Origin: Acidobacteriaceae bacterium
Lineage (GTDB): Bacteria > Acidobacteriota > Terriglobia > Terriglobales > Acidobacteriaceae
NCBI GenBank assembly: GCA_009781125.1
Contig: WQYS01000042.1
Location: 1-11,915 of the forward strand
Direction: 5' to 3'
Length of the DNA: 11,915 nucleotides
This document shows, in pieces, positions 5,119 to 11,915 of this stretch. Position numbers and translations under genes: made by a program. The notes beneath the pieces are model-generated. The model was not told where the DNA came from. It did not search any database and saw only the letters and a program-made list of their open reading frames with translations. Numbering within the stretch: position 1 is the stretch's first letter; every line of letters begins with the position of its first letter.

Positions 5119-8100
5119 TAAGAAGCAAGAAGCGTTGTCGGACATTGTCCAAATTTCGCGCCAATACCAGCGATCTATCCGCGTTGACGCCGACATTGGT
5201 CGCGCCGATGCTTTCGCCGGCTACATCTGCCACGCAACCGCTGCTTTCGTGGTCGATAGAATGTGCAAACAAATCTTCGACACCAACCAACGCTGCTTCA
5301 CCTGGACGGGCCCGTTCGGTGGGGGCAAGAGCTCTTTGGCCGTTGCATTAGCAAGTGCGCTGCATTCCGACAAAAAACTTCGGATGAAGGCACGCGAAGC
5401 GTTGCGCTTGGAATCGGATTCTTACTTCGACAAAGCCTTCCCCGTCCGTAAAGGTTGGCTGATCGTCCCGGCCGTGGGTCGGCGCGGTAGCGTCGTGGCG
5501 GAACTTCATGCCGCACTGCGCCGTGCACAGGACAAGACTGTCGACGGTCACAGCAAACCCAACGCCCAAACCCTCATCTCCGAGTTACTTGATGATGCCA
5601 AGAATCGCCCACATGACGGCGTACTCGTCATCATCGACGAGATGGGCAAATTCTTAGAGGCTTCCGCCCTGGGCTTCGGAGACGATATCTATTTTTTCCA
5701 AGAACTCGCCGAAGCTGCTGCGCGTTCCGAGGGTCGTCTTGTGGTCGTGGGTGTGCTACACCAGTCCTTCTCACAGTATTCTGTTCGGTTGGGCATCGAC
5801 ACCCGTGACGATTGGGCCAAAATCCAAGGCCGCTACGTCGACGTGCCCTTTGTGGCCGCGAGCGACGAGATCGTCGAACTCGTTGGCCGCGCGATCGAGG
5901 CAAAGCACCGCCCCAATTGGATGCTTGACGCGTCCGAGGCCATCGCCGATGCAATTCGCTCGCGTCGACCCGCAGTAGGTCAAGACTTCGCCAAGGCATT
6001 GGCCGCCTGCTGGCCGCTGCACCCGGCCATGGCAGCACTGCTAGGCCCAATTTCCAAGCGACAATTTGGCCAAAATGAACGCAGCACCTTTGGCTTTCTC
6101 TCGTCGGTCGAACCCCATGGTTTTCGCTCCTATCTGAACTCTACCCTCGTCAGCGAGGAAAGTTGTTATCGCCCCAGCGACTACTGGGACTATCTGCGTT
6201 CTAACCTAGAACCCGCGATCCTTGCATCCCCCGATGGGCATCGCTGGTCGCAGGCTGTCGAAGCAGTGGAGCGAGCCGAGGCCAAGACAAGCGACGCTCT
6301 GCTGGTGCCGCTAATCAAGAACATCGCGGCCATCGACCTGTTCCGAAATGGCTCGGGGCTTGCGGCCGACATTGCGGTCATCGGCGCACTGTTCTACGAC
6401 AAGACGCGCGAGGAACTTGACACTGCGCTGCAAAAACTCTCCTCGCTCAAGGTCACCCTCTACAAGAGCTACACCGGAGCATGGTCGGTTTTCGAAGGTA
6501 GCGACTTCGACATTGACGCGGCTATCGCGCAGGCCTTAGCTACATCGCCTAGCTCAGACTACGCACACTTGGCGCAACTCATAGGTCTGCACTCAGTGGT
6601 GGCCAAGCGGCATTACCACAAGACAGGCTCCATGCGCTGGATGGATCTGTCGCTGTGCAGCATCGAACAGGCCGAGAAGATCGCCGCTGAATTCCACCCC
6701 AAAAAGGGCGAATTTGGAACCTTCATCCTGGCGCTGCCCAGCAAAGGTATGAGCCTTCGCACCGCGCGCTCGCGTGCGCAAGACTGCTCGAAGTTGCGCC
6801 CATGGCCTGTCTTGGTGGGCATACCCACCAACCACACCCGCATCACCGAACTCTCCGCCGAGTTAGCGGCCTTAGAGAAAGTAAAAGAGCGTCATGAACT
6901 CTCGGGCGACGCCGTGGCACGCCGTGAGGTCTACGCCCGCCTCGCTGCAACCCGCGCCGATCTGGAGGATCAACTCCAAGCTGCAGTATCGCTGGCGAAG
7001 TGGCACAGCGGAACCGATCAAGTTATAGAGCTAGGTTCTAAGCTCTCGCCCGTAGCCTCCCAATTGGCCGAAGATCTGTTCAGCGCTTCGCCTCCGGTAT
7101 GGAGTGAACTGGTCAACCGCGATAGCGTCTCGAGTAACAGCGTGAGGGCACGTCGCGACCTGCTGCACGCAATGATCAACGCCGAAGGCCAAGAAGCCTT
7201 AGGTTTTGAGGGATTTCCGGCCGAACGCGGACTATACGAAACGCTGTTACGAAGCACTGAGCTACACCGCCAGGATGACTCGGTAACTTGGCGCTTTATG
7301 CAGCCTGGCAACGGATTTGCGAGCGGTTTCAAATTACTGTGGGAGGAGACGCGTGCCCTCTTCTCGGATGCCAACGCCCGAGTAGGGGCGCATGAAATCT
7401 ACGCACTGTGGAGCGCACCGCCTTTTGGTATGAAGTTGGGCATCCAGCCGGTGATTCTTACGGCGTTTTTGCTCGCACACAAAGCCAACATCGCCGTTTA
7501 TAAAGACGGGATGTTTGTGCCCAGGCTCACCGATTTCGACATCGACGAGTGTCTGCAAGACCCCAACCGTTTTTCGCTGCGCTGGGTGGCTATTGATGAG
7601 GACAAGAACCGGATTCTCGAAGGCATCTCGAAGCTATTGGCCGAGATCGGCGAAAACGCTGGAGCAGCCGATCCGCTTGAAGCCGCCCGCGGCCTAGTAG
7701 CTATGGTCTTCAACCTACCCGAATGGGCTCGGCGGACTTCACGGCTAGGGCAGACTGCTAAGGAGATGCGCGACATGCTCTTGAAGGCCAGCGACCCACA
7801 CAAGGTTTTATTCGTCGACATGGCCTCGCTGTTGAGCGCCGCCGATGGCAAAGCCTACGTAAAATCCCTTCGAGCTCCTCTTCAGGAACTCACCGGTGCT
7901 TACGGCAAGATGCTCGCTGAGGTCGAAGCCAAGATGCTTGATGCCCTCGACGCGAGCCGGGACGATCTAGAAGCGCTGCGAGAGCGGGCGCAATCCGTCT
8001 CAGGGATATCTGGCGATCTTCAATTAGATGGCTTTGCGATGCGTTTGGCATGCTTTGATGGATCTCGAATTTCGCTCGAAGGTATCCTGAGCTTGGCGGC

Positions 8101-8446
8101 CGAGAGGCCGCCGCGCGACTGGGTCGATCGACATATCGATGCAGCGATCATGGCGTTGACCAAGTTCGCTCGCCGCTTCCGCGAGGCCGAAGCGTTCGTG
8201 GCCGTACAAGGCCGCAAGGCGCACAGCGAAGCAATCGCCGTTGTCATCGGCACGGGCTCGGACACCAAGGCGATTTCGCGCTCATTCGCGATTTCAGACC
8301 GCCATCGCCAAACAGTAGAAGTCAAGGCGCACGAAGTCACCTCGATGCTGGAAGGTCAAGGCTTGGAAACAGACGTATTGCTGGCAATTTTGGCCAAGGT
8401 CGGAATAAAGCTGGCATCTATCGACAAGGAGGCAGCCAATGGTTGA
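5111..8446 (+). CDS. Large P-loop ATPase (BrxC/PglY-like), 1111 residues
   Basis: A very large cytoplasmic ATPase. Walker A is GPFGGGKSS (67-75) and Walker B is VLVIIDEMGK (171-180), with D176 and E177 for metal binding and catalysis. RLVVVGVLHQSF (209-220) sits where sensor 1 is expected. WPLHPAMAALL (301-311) followed by FGQNERSTFGFLSS (319-332) matches a signature I associate with BrxC/PglY-type and related defence ATPases; its Arg may act as an arginine finger. A charged, probably coiled-coil stretch lies near 577-630. The C-terminal half has no domain I recognise. ATG 5111 overlaps the DUF4007 stop and has only a weak ribosome site, so expression probably depends on coupling. It likely powers DNA binding, remodelling or complex assembly for the neighbouring sulfur-transfer protein; that role is inference. 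Assignment to a named family is uncertain. Confidence 0.8.
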   Translation: MTDKKQEALSDIVQISRQYQRSIRVDADIGRADAFAGYICHATAAFVVDRMCKQIFDTNQRCFTWTGPFGGGKSSLAVALASALHSDKKLRMKAREALRLESDSYFDKAFPVRKGWLIVPAVGRRGSVVAELHAALRRAQDKTVDGHSKPNAQTLISELLDDAKNRPHDGVLVIIDEMGKFLEASALGFGDDIYFFQELAEAAARSEGRLVVVGVLHQSFSQYSVRLGIDTRDDWAKIQGRYVDVPFVAASDEIVELVGRAIEAKHRPNWMLDASEAIADAIRSRRPAVGQDFAKALAACWPLHPAMAALLGPISKRQFGQNERSTFGFLSSVEPHGFRSYLNSTLVSEESCYRPSDYWDYLRSNLEPAILASPDGHRWSQAVEAVERAEAKTSDALLVPLIKNIAAIDLFRNGSGLAADIAVIGALFYDKTREELDTALQKLSSLKVTLYKSYTGAWSVFEGSDFDIDAAIAQALATSPSSDYAHLAQLIGLHSVVAKRHYHKTGSMRWMDLSLCSIEQAEKIAAEFHPKKGEFGTFILALPSKGMSLRTARSRAQDCSKLRPWPVLVGIPTNHTRITELSAELAALEKVKERHELSGDAVARREVYARLAATRADLEDQLQAAVSLAKWHSGTDQVIELGSKLSPVASQLAEDLFSASPPVWSELVNRDSVSSNSVRARRDLLHAMINAEGQEALGFEGFPAERGLYETLLRSTELHRQDDSVTWRFMQPGNGFASGFKLLWEETRALFSDANARVGAHEIYALWSAPPFGMKLGIQPVILTAFLLAHKANIAVYKDGMFVPRLTDFDIDECLQDPNRFSLRWVAIDEDKNRILEGISKLLAEIGENAGAADPLEAARGLVAMVFNLPEWARRTSRLGQTAKEMRDMLLKASDPHKVLFVDMASLLSAADGKAYVKSLRAPLQELTGAYGKMLAEVEAKMLDALDASRDDLEALRERAQSVSGISGDLQLDGFAMRLACFDGSRISLEGILSLAAERPPRDWVDRHIDAAIMALTKFARRFREAEAFVAVQGRKAHSEAIAVVIGTGSDTKAISRSFAISDRHRQTVEVKAHEVTSMLEGQGLETDVLLAILAKVGIKLASIDKEAANG
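8426..8432 (+). promoter_or_regulatory. Ribosome binding site of the PAPS-reductase-like gene
   Basis: AAGGAGG, a near-perfect Shine-Dalgarno sequence, lies 6 bases before ATG 8439 inside the end of the ATPase gene. It fixes the start and gives this gene much stronger initiation than the two genes upstream. Confidence 0.85.
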
Positions 8447-9281
8447 ACGGCATGTTCTGGGGGTCTCCGGCGGCAAGGACAGTGCTGCACTAGCCATCTA
8501 CATGCGCGAACGCCATCCTGAACTCGACATCGACTACTTCTTCACCGACACTGGCGAAGAACTCCCCGAAGTCTACGAATTTCTTGGCAAGCTCGAAGGT
8601 CGGCTCGGCAAGCCCATTATTCGGCTGAACCCTGGCCGCGATTTCCGCTTCTGGCTGCGCCAATACAACCACTTCCTGCCCAGCCCCAACACGCGCTGGT
8701 GCACCCGCAAGTTGAAGCTCGTCCCCTTTGAAAACTGGGTCAGGCCAATGCTAGCTGCAGGCGACAAGGTCACGTCCTATGTAGCCATCCGGGCCGATGA
8801 GGACTATCGCGAAGGCTATGCGGCTAAGGCCGACAACTTGTTCGTGAAGCTACCATTCCGCGAGGCTGGCATCGACAAAGTCGGCGTGATCGACATCTTG
8901 GATAACTCCGGCGTCGGCTACCCCAAATATTACGAGTGGCGTTCGCGCAGCGGCTGTACGTTCTGCTTCTTCCAACAGAAGATTGAGTGGGTCAGACTGC
9001 GCGAGCAGCACCCCGAGGCCTATGAGGCTGCCAAGGCTTTGGAAAAGGACGCCTTGGAGCACGGCTCGCCCTTCACGTGGTCAAAGGGGGAGTCGCTCTT
9101 CGACATGGAAGACCCCTCCCGTGTAGCTGAGATCGAAGCGGAATACGAAATCCGCCGCGCGCGCATGCGTAGGAGCACCCCTATCAATCCCCTGCGACCA
9201 GTGAAGACTTGCCCCGAGGACATCGACGATGTCTACGGGGTGGATGAAGGCAACGGCTCCTGTACCGTCTGCCACAAGTAG
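8439..9281 (+). CDS. PAPS-reductase-like PP-loop protein (DndC/SspD-type)
   Basis: A 280-residue adenine-nucleotide alpha-hydrolase of the phosphoadenosine phosphosulfate reductase family. The PP-loop is SGGKDS (10-15), where ATP pyrophosphate would bind. DYFFTDTGEELPE (32-44), RWCTRKLK (87-93) and SGCTFCFFQQ (171-180) are family motifs. Cysteines C88, C173, C176, C258, C275 and C278 are candidate iron-sulfur ligands; the last two form a C-terminal CTVC. The ECGLH redox motif of true PAPS reductases is missing, so assimilatory sulfate reduction is unlikely. DndC and SspD are relatives that use ATP to activate DNA for sulfur insertion, and a comparable role is the leading guess. No cysteine desulfurase is in the window. 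It overlaps the ATPase gene by 8 bases (ATGGTTGA) with its own strong Shine-Dalgarno site. Alternative: a tRNA or small-molecule thiolase-like enzyme, less favoured by context. Confidence 0.87.
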   Translation: MVERHVLGVSGGKDSAALAIYMRERHPELDIDYFFTDTGEELPEVYEFLGKLEGRLGKPIIRLNPGRDFRFWLRQYNHFLPSPNTRWCTRKLKLVPFENWVRPMLAAGDKVTSYVAIRADEDYREGYAAKADNLFVKLPFREAGIDKVGVIDILDNSGVGYPKYYEWRSRSGCTFCFFQQKIEWVRLREQHPEAYEAAKALEKDALEHGSPFTWSKGESLFDMEDPSRVAEIEAEYEIRRARMRRSTPINPLRPVKTCPEDIDDVYGVDEGNGSCTVCHK

Positions 9282-9285
9282 ACAC

Positions 9286-10173
9286 TTACCGAATGATCGC
9301 CGCCTCCAGCGCGGCGCTGAACTCCGCGCTGGTCTGGAAACGGTTTTGGCTGTTGTGAAGCAGCGCCCGCTCCATAATAGGGTAAAGCTCTACTGGCCCG
9401 CGCCAATCAGTGTCGCGAACAATTCCAGTTGGATGCCGACCGCAGGCGGCATACCAAAAGACTGAAGCCAACTGAAACACGTCCGACGTTTGGCCAATCA
9501 CATCGGGACAGCCTAGGTTCTTGTTGAACGCCTCTGGCGACATCCACAACGCAGGACCTATCCGCTCGTCCACGCGAGACAGATCGGGCCTGATACCATG
9601 CAAATCGCATAATCCAAAGTCACTGATAACCCAGGCACTGCCTACGACCAAAATGTTCTCCGGCTTGATGTCGCGGTGCAGAGCCTTCTCGTTGATCTTC
9701 ACCAACGCCTTCGAGAGGCCAAGAAATTGCGCGAGGTATGTCGCAGACGGAATTTTCTGCGGGGTCTTGGCGTGCTTGCCCAAGTCCTCAGATGCCTTCA
9801 TAAGAACGACGAAAGGCACTTCCTCGTGTTGTCCTCGTTGCTGAGCCACAAATCGACCGCTTCGCTTGACGTTTTCCGTTCGAATACCTGGCACAGTGCC
9901 AGTCGCAACAAAGTGAATGATGTGCGGATCGTCGAAGCCACGAAGCAACTCGACTTCACGTCGGAATCGCTCGCGGCGACGCTGCCGTAGCTCAAGTTGA
10001 AATTTGACCGCGTAGCTGTCGCCTGAGAGCTTCTCATTGCATTCGTGGACAACGGCATTGCCACCTGCCGCTATGCGCTCGCCGACGATGTAGACTTGGC
10101 CATCATCGCCCGTGATCTGGTCGTCAATCGCATAGGCGCTGAATTTGTTTCGAAAGAGTACGACTTGGCTCAT
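9286..10173 (-). CDS. Small Ser/Thr protein kinase (Hanks type)
   Basis: A 295-residue protein that is almost only a kinase domain. The Gly-rich loop is RIAAGGNAVVHE (33-44), the ATP-anchoring Lys is K57 (YAVKF) and the helix-C Glu is probably E73. The catalytic loop HRDIKPEN spans 166-173 (D168, N173), the DFG is 185-187 and the APE-like MSPEA is 211-215. All catalytic residues are present, so it should be active. No transmembrane segment or sensor domain follows, unlike PknB/Stk1-type receptors, so it is probably soluble. ATG 10173 is supported by GGAGG 7 bases upstream. It is the last gene of the leftward cluster, 18 bases after the DUF262 gene, and its stop is 4 bases from the PAPS-reductase-like stop. 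Kinases occur in several phage-defence systems (for example Stk2 and PglW); its substrate here is unknown. Confidence 0.92.
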   Translation of the reverse strand: MSQVVLFRNKFSAYAIDDQITGDDGQVYIVGERIAAGGNAVVHECNEKLSGDSYAVKFQLELRQRRRERFRREVELLRGFDDPHIIHFVATGTVPGIRTENVKRSGRFVAQQRGQHEEVPFVVLMKASEDLGKHAKTPQKIPSATYLAQFLGLSKALVKINEKALHRDIKPENILVVGSAWVISDFGLCDLHGIRPDLSRVDERIGPALWMSPEAFNKNLGCPDVIGQTSDVFQLASVFWYAACGRHPTGIVRDTDWRGPVELYPIMERALLHNSQNRFQTSAEFSAALEAAIIR

Positions 10174-10180
10174 ACATGGG

Positions 10181-10185
10181 CCTCC
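10181..10185 (-). promoter_or_regulatory. Ribosome binding site of the kinase gene
   Basis: GGAGG on the minus strand, 7 bases upstream of ATG 10173 and inside the 18-base gap after the DUF262 stop codon. It confirms the chosen kinase start. Confidence 0.8.
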
Positions 10186-10191
10186 ACCGCC

Positions 10192-11547
10192 TCACTCTTC
10201 GCTTTCATCATCATCGTGATCGTAGTCGCCCTCGACTGCGCCTGGGATGACGGTTCCTTCGATGACCACTGCGGCGTCGATGTTTCCTTTGCACTTGGAA
10301 TGAGCCCACTTTGCGTTCGACAACTGGAAAGCCGTACTCCCAGCGGACCAGTAGAGCACCGACTTGCCCAAGCTAGTTTCGCCTTCGTCGAATCCACCAC
10401 ATCCATCGCAGACAAAACCTTCTGCAGGTGGACATCCATCGCCACTGAAATTTGGATCGATAGAAAATCGAAGATCGCTTGCCGTCTCCGACACGATATT
10501 ACGCTGCTCTTCATCGTCCATCGACGCTGCGTAGGTTCCTCGAAGAACGGCTCGAATGAACTGCATCCGCCAATTGCGACTGGAGGCCGAGTTAGCTTGG
10601 GAGACGCAATAGATGGCGTATTTTCTGAGGATCGGCGCATCTGATGTTGGAGCGATCCGTTTGTTCAGCAACATCAAATCTTGGCGCAAAAGATCCACAT
10701 CGTCAGGTAGCCGAAGGCCACTGCGCTTAAGCAACAAAACAGCAAAAAAGAACGAATAGAAATCGGCCTTTTGCTTCCATCGGGTTTTTTTTATCGGATA
10801 GGACGAGTCGAAAATCCTGGCGATATCCTCTATCACACCTTCGAACTCTACCTGAACTGCGTTCGACTCAGCTTCAGACCAAACTGCATATTCGCGGCAG
10901 CAAGTATCAATAGCGTCCTTCTTGTCGCTAATGCCTCTGAGTTGCGCTGCGAGGAGTTCACTGACATATTCGGCGTCCAAAAACCGTCGGCGAGCGGTAG
11001 CGCTGAATAACCCCAATTCGTCTATGGAGTCTAAATTCGCTAACTCCTCGGAAATTCTCAAAAAATCCCCTGGCAAATCAGCCTTGCGTAGCTCATGCCG
11101 GTTCAGAGGAACCAGATACTTGTTAACGCGCGAGTAAACCTCCCGAATCTCGTCTAGCGGCAAGCCTGATGCCTCATTGAAGTCGATGGCGTAAAGCAGC
11201 ACCCCGTCCTGAATCTCTTGGGGAAGTTGCGAAAATTTCTTCCCTTCATAGGGTCCCTTGTAGGGGTATTCCAACTCAAAGTTATCATTTAAAAACGAGA
11301 GAATGGTCGAAATTCTCTGCTGACCGTCGATCACGGCGCGATTAGTTCTCATGTCCTTGATTGTATTGGACACAAATATCTTCGGCATAGGAATATCATT
11401 AAGTATGCTGTCGATCAACATCACACGCGCTGCATCTCCCCAAACTTCGCGGCGCTGGTAATCTGGCTGAATCAGCAGCGTTCCATCATTGTTCCACCCC
11501 TGAATGTCCGAGATAGTATGTGTGCTTGCCAGCCATTTCTTTGTCAT
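10192..11547 (-). CDS. DUF262 (GmrSD N-terminal-like) protein with C-terminal Cys/His cluster
   Basis: A 451-residue protein. The N-terminal DUF262/ParB-like domain shows QPDYQRREVW (27-36) and AVIDGQQRIS (71-80); DGQQR is the signature that in GmrSD and SspE binds or hydrolyses nucleotide and senses modified DNA. The middle part is helical with no recognised domain. I see no DUF1524 HNH nuclease motif, the usual partner of DUF262. Instead the C-terminus has C380-x2-C383 and H416-x2-C419 (CDGC and HSKC), a likely zinc site, followed by an acidic tail (DYDHDDDESEE). ATG 11547 has AAGGAG 5 bases upstream. It is the middle gene of the leftward cluster, 19 bases after the translocase stop and 18 before the kinase. 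In SspE, DUF262 recognises phosphorothioate DNA, so a role as sensor or effector for the neighbouring sulfur-type cluster is plausible but inferred. Confidence 0.87.
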   Translation of the reverse strand: MTKKWLASTHTISDIQGWNNDGTLLIQPDYQRREVWGDAARVMLIDSILNDIPMPKIFVSNTIKDMRTNRAVIDGQQRISTILSFLNDNFELEYPYKGPYEGKKFSQLPQEIQDGVLLYAIDFNEASGLPLDEIREVYSRVNKYLVPLNRHELRKADLPGDFLRISEELANLDSIDELGLFSATARRRFLDAEYVSELLAAQLRGISDKKDAIDTCCREYAVWSEAESNAVQVEFEGVIEDIARIFDSSYPIKKTRWKQKADFYSFFFAVLLLKRSGLRLPDDVDLLRQDLMLLNKRIAPTSDAPILRKYAIYCVSQANSASSRNWRMQFIRAVLRGTYAASMDDEEQRNIVSETASDLRFSIDPNFSGDGCPPAEGFVCDGCGGFDEGETSLGKSVLYWSAGSTAFQLSNAKWAHSKCKGNIDAAVVIEGTVIPGAVEGDYDHDDDESEE

Positions 11548-11552
11548 GGTTA

Positions 11553-11558
11553 CTCCTT
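11553..11558 (-). promoter_or_regulatory. Ribosome binding site of the DUF262 gene
   Basis: AAGGAG on the minus strand, 5 bases upstream of ATG 11547, within the 19-base gap after the translocase stop. It decides the start and shows that this gene has its own efficient initiation. Confidence 0.85.
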
Positions 11559-11566
11559 ATTTCTTG

Positions 11567-11915
11567 TCATTGATTGTCAGCTCTGATAGCGACCACGGCC
11601 GCCTCAACATCTTGGTCGGAGAGGAACGGAGCCTGTGCAAAGACCAAGCCCTGCTCGCCGTTGAGCTTGGCGGCTAGGTGGCCACGACCCAAGAGAAGTT
11701 CGGCACCAGGCCTGTCGAGCACGATTTTTGATGTAGCTTCGCTTGACACCTTTAAAATCAAGCGATTGCCCAAGTTTTCGCGGAGTTGCATGGGCATGAC
11801 ATCCTTATCGGGTCGCTGTGCTGCGAAGACCAAGTGAATACCTGCCGCGCGAGCCTTTACGCCCAAGCGCTGTACCGCCGCCCCCACTGCTGCCTTGTAG
11901 GCGTCGTCGAGCATC
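11567..11915 (-). CDS. FtsK/SpoIIIE-type DNA translocase, C-terminal part only
   Basis: The last 115 codons of a gene that continues past the right edge; the Met at 11914 is almost certainly internal. The sequence matches the end of an FtsK/SpoIIIE/HerA-type motor. RAAGIHLVFAAQRPD (22-36 of the visible part) corresponds to the conserved AGIHLVLATQRP segment just after Walker B. NLGNRLILKVSS (48-58) and DRPGAELLLGRGHL (67-80) correspond to the conserved IPSRIAFQVSS and DQPGAEKLLGRGDM regions. VFAQAPFLSDQDVE (91-104) matches the end of the motor. No gamma domain (the KOPS-reading winged helix of housekeeping FtsK) follows before the stop, so this is not the cell-division FtsK. It is the first visible gene of the leftward cluster. 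HerA/FtsK-like motors occur in dnd-type and other defence loci. Confidence 0.88.
   Translation of the reverse strand, partial: MLDDAYKAAVGAAVQRLGVKARAAGIHLVFAAQRPDKDVMPMQLRENLGNRLILKVSSEATSKIVLDRPGAELLLGRGHLAAKLNGEQGLVFAQAPFLSDQDVEAAVVAIRADNQ

Noticed and set aside
4783..5196. Leftward 137-codon frame across the DUF4007/ATPase overlap
   Set aside because: Antisense shadow of two coding sequences with clear motifs; nothing recognisable in the translation.
10045..10644. Rightward open frame of 199 codons across the kinase/DUF262 junction
   Set aside because: Antisense to two genes with clear motifs; the translation has no recognisable domain and no ribosome site was noted.

Overview
The window looks like a piece of a proteobacterial chromosome, probably beta- or gammaproteobacterial. 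The evidence is a CCA-encoding tRNA-Phe with a classic TATAAT box, moderately GC-rich genes with Shine-Dalgarno sites, an IS3-family element and accessory genes of kinds common in proteobacterial genomic islands. The species cannot be named from the sequence. The layout fits a defence or genomic island that begins at a tRNA gene, but no integrase gene is present in the window.

Left part (1-2650): tRNA-Phe and its terminator are followed by a second terminator facing the other way. Next comes a small leftward AlpA/excisionase-like DNA-binding gene with a pair of 14-bp direct repeats upstream, then a rightward gene for an AlbA_2 (Schlafen-like) / COG2865 putative regulator carrying an in-frame TGQV repeat.

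Middle (2650-4188): an IS3-family insertion sequence of about 1.2 kb, bounded by 47-bp imperfect inverted repeats. Its orfA carries an in-frame TGA; its orfB keeps a full DDE catalytic triad. About 200 bp of non-coding DNA follow, holding a hairpin directly in front of the next gene.

Right part (4189-11915): two convergent gene clusters meet with only 4 bp between their stop codons. The rightward cluster is DUF4007 protein, then a 1111-residue P-loop ATPase, then a PAPS-reductase-like (DndC/SspD-type) PP-loop protein. Its genes overlap by 8 bp at both junctions and look translationally coupled. The leftward cluster is an FtsK/SpoIIIE-type translocase (cut by the window edge), then a DUF262 (DGQQR) protein with a C-terminal Cys/His cluster, then a small Ser/Thr protein kinase.

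My working hypothesis is a non-canonical, sulfur-dependent DNA modification and restriction system related to Dnd/Ssp phosphorothioation. The rightward cluster would modify or recognise DNA, and the leftward one (DNA pump, modification-sensing DUF262 protein, kinase) would be the effector or control arm. The families are recognised from visible motifs; the joint function is inference.
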